Part shown: positions 57,401 through 64,000 of the stretch, one piece after another
How the letters are laid out: the number at the start of each line of letters is the position of its first letter
Position numbering within the stretch: position 1 is the first letter of the stretch
Assembly: GCA_030411725.1 (NCBI GenBank)
Contig: MU839846.1
Coordinates: 186,001-250,000 of the forward strand
Origin: Echria macrotheca
Lineage: Eukaryota > Ascomycota > Sordariomycetes > Sordariales > Schizotheciaceae
Direction: 5' to 3'
Length of the DNA: 64,000 bases
Made by a program: the position numbers and the translations under genes
Notes under the pieces: generated by a model
Told to the model about the DNA's origin: nothing
Database searches by the model: none
Seen by the model: the letters and a program-made list of their open reading frames with translations, nothing else

Positions 57401-59321
57401 GTCGAGCGGTGGTCGGGTGGCCAGCGCACAGTGCGGAACACAATCCCTGCAAAAATGGTGGCAGGTGGCAGATGGGCGGAGGGTGGGCATGGGAGCTGTG
57501 GGAGCATTGAGGACGAAAGGAGGGGATCGAGAGAGAGCGCGCTGAATCGAATCGACTTTGTTCGCGCCCCGCGCTAGCCTCGAATTCCGCACGCACCCCG
57601 GCAATCCGGGTTGGGGTTCTCGCCTATCACCTTGGCGGCCTTCCCATGTTTCTCTGTCTCTCGCCGTCGCCGGCGCCGCCGCCTTCATTCGCATCGTTGC
57701 GGTTGCGTGTGCAAAAAGAGGCGGCAAAACCCTGATGTTTGTGGCCACCTCCAACCCGTTGCAACCGTGTTTGCCTGCGACACACTAGTGTCTCCAGCGT
57801 GCCCTTATCCTCGGCCGTTCTTTCGTCGACCTCTTCGGCGCCGTTGAACCGTTTGCTGACGTCCCCGTGCCCCGTGCTGCGTCTCCGGGTAGGAGGAGTT
57901 GCCCTTCCTTCCCCTCTTCCCGCGCCTGGATCGTCTCTGTCCCCCGTCACCGCTTGTCGTCGTGGTCGCGGTGGTCGTGGCCTTCCCCGCAGACCCAGAC
58001 GTGCCATCGGTGTGTGTGTGTGTGTGAGAGCCACAGAGCTATCGGAAAGAAGCAAGTAATCAAGCAGGGTTGGCCGTCAAAGAAAAGCGCCGCACGGGCG
58101 ACCTTGACTGGGGCTCCGCTTGCCTCTTTTTTCATGGAAGTTGCAGGGGGTGTCCCCGTTTGTTTCTTCTGATTATCCATTCGAGCCATTGACCCTAGCA
58201 AGCCTAGGTAGCTCGCCAGCACCCCGGCGCCGGCTGGGATCTGATGAGACGGTGGATACTGGATGCCAGGGTTGTGGCGGACAGAAGCTGTCAATTGGTT
58301 TCTCTCTCCCCAGGCCCCCAAACACTGCCGGAGAAGCTGTGGCCGTCCCTCACCAGCTCCCGCCCCGTCGATTGCACCTTCTCAGCGACACCGCTCGCTG
58401 CAGCACCACTTTTACCTCCCGGACCGACGCGTCGACTGCCCGCGCTAGACCGACTGAGGCTGGAGAGGGTTCTTTCTGACTGACGCGCTGAGACGAACGG
58501 CTGGGCCCTGCCGAGCCCGTGTGTGCATCCCAGCAACGCAAGACACCACCACACAGCAGCAGCAGCTCCAACAGCCGGCTCCGAAGCTGCCAAAAAGCAA
58601 TCAGCAAACCACAAACCACGCACCACCCGGCCGCGGACCAGACTAGGTACTCTAGACCGAGGACCCAGAACCCGGGACCCAGGACCCAGGACCCAAGCTC
58701 CTCGCAGACGGCCCGTCGACGAAACACCGAGCACTCCTCTCTGCTCTGACCGTTTCCTCATCGACGTCGCGTCCCCGCTTGTCCGCCACCACCCAAACAG
58801 CCCGCCTCCGGACCAGCTGCTGCTCGACTGGCCTGTTGCTGCCCAACTGGACTGCTTGCTCTCTTGCCTAGTCGAGGTCGGTCGGCGCGGTCGCCACGAG
58901 GTGAGAGAAAAAGGCGGGAGCAGCTAACTCCGGGGGCTTTTCGGCGCTGGCAGCGCAGCGCGGCCTGCTTTTGCCGGATCCCCCCTCTCCATGGTCTGTC
59001 TCTGCAGGCCAATAAGCTCACCCACCGAGCCCGCTCATGACTCCAGCCAACCCTCTGAAGCTCGCCTCCTGTCGTGCGCCGCATCCCGTCTTGAAATCGC
59101 ACAGGACCAGCTCCCCGGGCTTTCCCTCCTGAGACAGGCATCGTTTCCCCAACTTTGCTGCTCCATGGTGTTGCCAACGGCACGTCCGTTCCCAAGCTGA
59201 GGGCCCATGGTGCCGGAACTGGCCGAGTAGCTCCTGACACTACTGCTGCTGCTGCCACTGTCCGCCGCCCCGTCTGCCTGCTCTTTTTGGTGTTGATGAC
59301 TGGTGTTTATGTATACTCCCG

Positions 59322-59330
59322 TATATAAAT
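59322..59330 (+). promoter_or_regulatory. TATA-like sequence directly before the second Zn2Cys6 gene
   Basis: TATATAAAT ends only 8 bp before the ATG at 59339. If used, transcription would begin downstream of this ATG, so it may be unused or may drive a shorter form. Confidence 0.3.
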
Positions 59331-59338
59331 CCCCCAGC

Positions 59339-62300
59339 ATGGACCAAGGGCAGCCCGACCCAAAGCGGCCCCGTCTGTCGACGACTGGCTCGCCATGGTC
59401 AGCAGGCGGAGCGCACCACGGTGTGTCCCTCCTCCATCCCACTCCCTCGCCAACAAACCCGCAACTCCCTCATCACCCTCCTGCGTCGGCGCCTTATCCT
59501 CCTCCTCAGCCGTCGCCGCAGCATCCATACTCTAGACCTGGTGGTCCTGGGGATCCCCATCATCCACCACCACCCCCTCCGCCGCCGCCGCCGTCGGCGC
59601 CGCAGCATCATCCGGCTCATCACGCCCCACCACCGCCACAACAACCTCCTCCTCCTGGTTCTGGTTCTGCTCCTGGTCCTCACTCTCACCCTCATCATCC
59701 TCCACCACCACCGCCGCCGCCGCCGCACGCGCAACACAACCCCAGCGACGACCGGCGGCACCATGAGCCCGAACGATTTCCGCCGATGCAGGAACACAGG
59801 CAACCCCCGCACTCACCAGCCCACGCGGCCTTCCCAGGATATCCTCCGCGGGACCCCTCGGTGAAGCCTGATCCTGGGGAAGACACGCTTCCGCAGCTGC
59901 GCCGGCCTCTGTCGACCGGGACCGGCCCCGAGGTCATGACGCCGGGCACGCCTCACTCGGCGCTGCCGCCCCAGGGCTACCCCGACGATAAGCGCCATCT
60001 GCCCTACGATGCTCCTCCGCCGCCGCCCATGTATCACCGGCAACCCAGCTATCCGCCCCAGACGCCGCTTCCTCACCCGCAGTCTTACGACTATCCGCCA
60101 TCCTACGGACCCCAGCATGCCGAGCTCCCCTACCCGATCCAGATCACATCGGCGGCGGGGAAGCGAAAAGCCCAGAGGGCGTCACAGGTAAGCATTCTTG
60201 GATCTCTGGGCCATCTAATGCTCACGCTGCCGCAGGCTTGTGATAGCTGCCGGCAGCTCAAGGCGAAATGCGACGAGCTGAAGCCATGCAAGAGCTGTAA
60301 AGAGAAGAAGGTGGAGTGCAAGTACCGTGAGGCGGTTCCCAAGCAGTAAGTTGTTGTCTCTCTGACAAAATCGGCCCCCGCGCCGCTAATACGGCGATGC
60401 AGACAAGACAAGGTTGCGTCGGACATTCTGGAGGCGATCATGGCTCTGAGGAGCGAGTTCAATATGTTCAACCAGCGCATGACGAGGATGGAACATGCCA
60501 TGGCCCGTGGGGCGACGACGCTCGAGATGCAGCGAGAAATGATGCGGCACGACGATGACCGACCGGGATCTGTCGACTCGCCTCCACCACAGGGCGAGGA
60601 GGCCTACTCGTCATCCCCGGGCGACACGGCCACAGGGGTACAGGCGCCCATCGGCAGCTTAGAGGCGCGAACCGTGGCTCGGAACATGGAGGATCTGGAC
60701 GAGACCGAGGGGCCAGGACCAACGGTTCGGCCCGGCGTTCCCACGATCCCGCCCAACCACACGACATTGGCCGCGCTTCTGCTCAAGTGGCCATCGATCG
60801 AGAGCCTGGTGCGACGCTATCTCGACGCCGAAAACGTCAAGTTTGTGGAGGAGTTCCCGATCCGTCAGGAGCAGAGACGCGGTCTCCTTCGAATCTGGGG
60901 GCGTGGCGAAGGTCTCGATTCTAGCAGAGTCGACGGCGACGCTCTCCACGACGTGGGTATGATGGAGGTGCAGGACGACTATTCGGACTCCGGCGCGCCT
61001 TCGCCGGCCGACTGCTGGGGCGGCATCAGCGGCTCTCCCGGTCCGGTGGATGGCAGGTCGATCGTGGGCGTGCAGTCGCTGGACTTCTCGGATGCAATCG
61101 TCTGGAAATACGTCAAAGCCTACAAGGAACACATCCAGAATATGCACCCGCTCATCATACCGGTCGAGCTGGACGCCATGGTGAAGCTGTTTCTGGACAG
61201 TCTCCAGCAGAACAAGGATGGAGGCAAACCCGGTGTTGCTCGGTTTGTCCAGACGCTGCCCGGTGGTCAGGGTGAAACGGGGAGCAAGAGGAAGCGATCT
61301 CCGGTGCCGGATTCCGACGGCGGCCCGGTGCTGCAGCTGCCGAAACCGCCGAAGCCAACGTTCCAGCGGTCAATAAACAACGCATTGGTGCTGTTGGTTC
61401 TCGCGCTGGGAAAGATATGTCTGGTCAGGGATAGAAAGATACCAGACGTGGTGCCGGTCAGCGAGCCAACGTATGGGTCGCCGCTGGTGCGGAACGGTCA
61501 TCCGGCATCGCCCATCCAGGGATCTCCGCCGTCGTACAGCTCGCACTCGCATTCATCGGGTCTCCCATCGCCAAAGGAGGTTGACCGGTCGAGCGCGAGC
61601 AGGAGAGCGTCTTTTCAGGGAGCAGGCGGTCCGCAGCCCAAGACGACGGCTTCGTTGAAGAGGAACCTCGATGTTATTCCTGGTCTGGACTATTTCGCCT
61701 ATGCAACCGATATTCTCGGTGGCCAGCTGGCCGGAACGAGTCTTCGACACATTCACGCTTATATCCTCGCGGGATTGTATCATGGCCAGCTTGGAAGGGT
61801 AATGGAGAGCTATGCTTACATTAAGGAAGCGGGCTGGGCTCTGCAGATAAGGATCAGACCGTAGGTTTTTTTGTCGTCTCGATGAGGTGCCTTGCTAACA
61901 GCTGCAGCCGTCTGGACCGGTTCAAGCAGTTGCACGAGACCATGCCGTCTCAGCTGAACGCCGTCACCGAGAAGTCGGACAACGGGTTGGTGTTTGCCTT
62001 TTGGACATGTCTACAGCTCGAAAGGTTGGTTCACTCGGAAAAGTTGAAAGGGCAAAGGCTGACACGCGTAGTGATATTATTGCCGAGCTTCCACTTCCGC
62101 AATCGCATATTCTGGCCTACGAAGAGATTATGCCGTATCCGAATATCCCTCTGGCACGAGAGCAGGGTTTCGAGCATCGAGTACTCGAGAGCTACCTGGC
62201 GCAGTTGTACCTCCGAAAGAGTCTCAACCAGATCCACCAGACGCTCTACAACCCCGAGGACGTGCAGTCGCTCAAGTACCAGGCTGGGACGCCGACCGGC

Positions 62301-63159
62301 AACATTATCGAGTGGATCCAGAGCTCGCTCGATATGCGATTTGTGCCTGCCGAGTTCAAGTTCAAGCACAACGATCCCCCGGCGACGGATATCCTGGCCG
62401 CCCGGCTGCGGGCCAAGTACTGGGGAGCTCAGGTGATTACCTACCGGCCTTTTATCCGACAGATTCTGGGACACAATCACAAGAAGTTGTCGATGCGGTC
62501 TCCGGCCGACTTCAATGCCGATGGCTCGGGGCAGTCGGGCATGCAAGATGTCTCGATGGACACGGAGATCACAGACGACATGGTTGAGAATGCCGTCAAG
62601 GGCATCCGAGCGCTGATTGAGAGTACCCGGGCGTTCCACGGTCTCGAGGACAAGCGATTTGTCATAACGAATGTGTTTGGAACCGCGCATGCGTATGTTT
62701 TTTTCCTGTGTCGCTGTCCTTTACTAACGTTTGTCAAACAGGCAATGGGGCAACCTTCTCACACTAGCCGCCGCCTTCAAGGACCCCACGCTATCGCCGT
62801 ACATCGACGAGGGGATACTCCGAGATCTCTTCATCAAGACGATTGCGTTCTTCAAGATTATTTCGCAGCCGACGAGCGCGCTGGCCATCGACATGCGTAT
62901 CCTAGAGGGAGTCGAGCGGGAGTTTTGGCGGAAACCGGTCGGCGGCGGGGACGGCATGGATCATCCGAACTCGAGCTTTTCTAGTACGACGAGCAGCGGC
63001 CCGCCATTGCCGCCGATCAACTCGATGTCGAGACCGGGGTTGTTGTCTTCTGCGCCGCCGCCGCCCGTGCCGATGACGGGAATGCAGGCTCCGCCGGGTG
63101 GGCATGGGCACATTGATGGGATGATTACCACGCTGCCGCCTATGCAGCGGCATCCATAG
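59339..63159 (+). CDS. Zn2Cys6 transcription factor with Fungal_trans-like domain and Pro/His-rich N-terminus
   Basis: Nuclear regulator of 1190 residues from six exons (59339-60187, 60236-60345, 60403-61860, 61908-62024, 62072-62692, 62742-63159; introns 47-57 nt). Residues 1-283 are Pro/His/Gln-rich with runs of 9-11 Pro. Exon 2 starts exactly at the zinc cluster: C285-x2-C288-x6-C295-x5-C301-x2-C304-x6-C311. A heptad-like helix follows (ILEAIMALRSEFNMFNQRM, about 325-345), probably for dimer formation. The middle homology domain runs from about 520 to 1080, with KYVKAYKEHIQNMHPLI, HIHAYILAGLYHGQLGR and FAFWTCLQLESDIIAELP rebuilt across intron 4. The C-terminus is Pro/Gly/Met-rich. Start 59339 (MDQGQPDPKRPRL) is preferred over the in-frame ATG at 59303. 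Intron 1 (48 nt) has no in-frame stop. Its targets are unknown. Confidence 0.88.
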
Positions 63160-63354
63160 TTGCGGTGGCCTCGTCGGATATATATGGCTATCGACACTGT
63201 GTTTTCGTTGTTGATATATGAAAGTTATTGATGGGACTTTGGACTGTGTCAGTCAGTCCACGAGAGGAGTGTGGTGGACAAGGGAGAAGGGGAAGGGGGA
63301 AGGGGGACGAACGACTCTGCGCTACTAGGCGCTCTCGTGTGTGCGGTTTGGGGA

Positions 63355-63368
63355 GGGGGGGGGGGGGG
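63355..63368. repeat. 14-nt G homopolymer in a G-rich tract
   Basis: Preceded by GGGGA, giving several G-runs close together. G-quadruplex formation is possible. Confidence 0.8.
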
Positions 63369-63419
63369 ACTTGAGGTAATGGGGAGGGATGGATTGATAT
63401 AAACCGCAACAGGAAAGTC

Positions 63420-63441
63420 GGGTTCGGGTTCGGGTTCGGGG
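63420..63441. repeat. (GGGTTC)3 short tandem repeat
   Basis: Three exact GGGTTC units followed by GGGG. It resembles but is not the fungal telomere unit TTAGGG. Confidence 0.8.
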
Positions 63442-64000
63442 TATTCTTCCACGTCTGATTTTCCAAGCATGGCGGCGGGTTGGGATAGGACGGGGTGGCT
63501 ATTTGTCTTTTTGTTCTTGTTTTGTTGTTGGTTGTTGTTGTCTCGCAACTTGGGGTGTGTATGCAAGGATCCTAGGGGTTCACATGCAGCATTTTCACGG
63601 GCTTTTTGTTTTGTTTTTAAGGGGTGTTTTGTTTCCGATGAAAGTGAAGGAGATACCAAATGTTTGAAACGCGGCAAACGGTTCATTTGGGCGGCGGCGG
63701 ATACTTTGCTTTCTCTGTGTTTTTGGAGTCGTTTTCGATTCAGCGGAGGGGAGGAGTATTTTCGATTGGGGGGGGGGAAGAATAGGGGGGATGGATCTGT
63801 GTCTGTTGCGGTTCTGTTCCTGTTCCTGTGGGGACCGAGGAGAGGTAACAACATGGGCTGGTGGTGGTGAATTCGGAGTAGTTAGTTAGTTGGTGTGTAA
63901 ACGATCAGCCTGGGAAGGGGGCCCAACAATGAGGGTTGGGGATGGGGATGGGAATACCACAGTAGGCAGGCACATGGACAAGATCACATGGACAAGAACA

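Larger units (their letters stand above)
53844..59338. other. 5.5-kb intergenic region, long upstream region of the second Zn2Cys6 gene
   Basis: No gene that I can support. Many frames of 60-190 codons overlap in several phases, as expected for GC-rich DNA. It contains GGCT/GGCA tandem runs (54471-54490 and 54651-54680) and a (GT)n run (58011-58026). The part from about 57000 is pyrimidine-rich with many short ATG frames and could be a long 5' leader of the regulator at 59339. Confidence 0.45.
63160..64000. other. 3' region after the second Zn2Cys6 gene, no further gene seen
   Basis: G-rich non-coding DNA including a 14-G run and three GGGTTC units. The open frames on both strands here are low-complexity. 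Confidence 0.45.

Noticed and set aside
63420..63441. GGGTTC repeats as a telomere or subtelomere sign
   Set aside because: Only three units, and not the TTAGGG unit of filamentous fungi. Ordinary genes lie next to it.

Overview
The window is nuclear DNA of a filamentous ascomycete (Pezizomycotina, most likely a Sordariomycete). The genes carry many short GT-AG introns, mostly 47-60 nt, with CTAAC/CTGAC-like branch points. Coding GC is high and intergenic spaces are long (0.5-5.5 kb) and poorer in structure. The families are typically fungal: NACHT-WD40 STAND receptor, GH71 alpha-1,3-glucanase, Zn2Cys6 regulators, HAM1-like protein, App1-type phosphatase. I see no operons, no convincing tRNA or rRNA, and no CRISPR. 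All exon borders below were worked out by hand from splice signals and reading-frame phase, with no transcript evidence.

Layout. 1-4824 (+): 3' part of a NACHT-WD40 receptor whose first exon lies outside the window. 6679-8088 (-): App1-like phosphatidate phosphatase. 9346-14574 (-): a 1651-residue secreted protein joining a GH71 glucanase, a cysteine-rich region and a subtilisin. 15160-15975 (-): a Ras-like protein without the nucleotide-binding motifs. 15976-20028: a repeat-rich spacer holding a non-autonomous DNA transposon with clean 8-bp target duplications, an array of TCAYGTGA palindromes and duplicated intron-exon modules. 20029-23119 (-): an unrecognised membrane/proline-rich protein. 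26592-29198 (-): a caspase-like peptidase fused to C2H2 fingers. 31201-32798 (-): MATE transporter. 34450-37009 (-): Zn2Cys6 regulator. 39947-41989 (-): patatin-like protein with Gly at the nucleophile position. 43226-45496 (+): HAM1-like protein. 46140-46818 (+): small four-helix membrane protein. 48445-49430 (+): glycine-rich hydrophilic repeat protein. 50858-52620 (-): CSA/ERCC8-like WD40 repair protein. 53174-53843 (+): conserved protein of unknown function with a frame conflict at its start. 59339-63159 (+): second Zn2Cys6 regulator with a long proline/histidine-rich N-terminus.

How the genes relate. There is no metabolic cluster. Three genes belong to families tied to fungal non-self recognition or regulated cell death (NACHT-WD40, caspase-like, patatin-like), but they are 20-40 kb apart with unrelated genes between, so a shared pathway is only a hypothesis. 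A recurring theme is loss or change of key active-site residues: the NACHT Walker B region, the Ras-like protein and the patatin. The best candidates for something undescribed are the GH71-subtilisin fusion, the caspase-zinc-finger fusion, the pseudo-GTPase and the transposon at 16545-17070.
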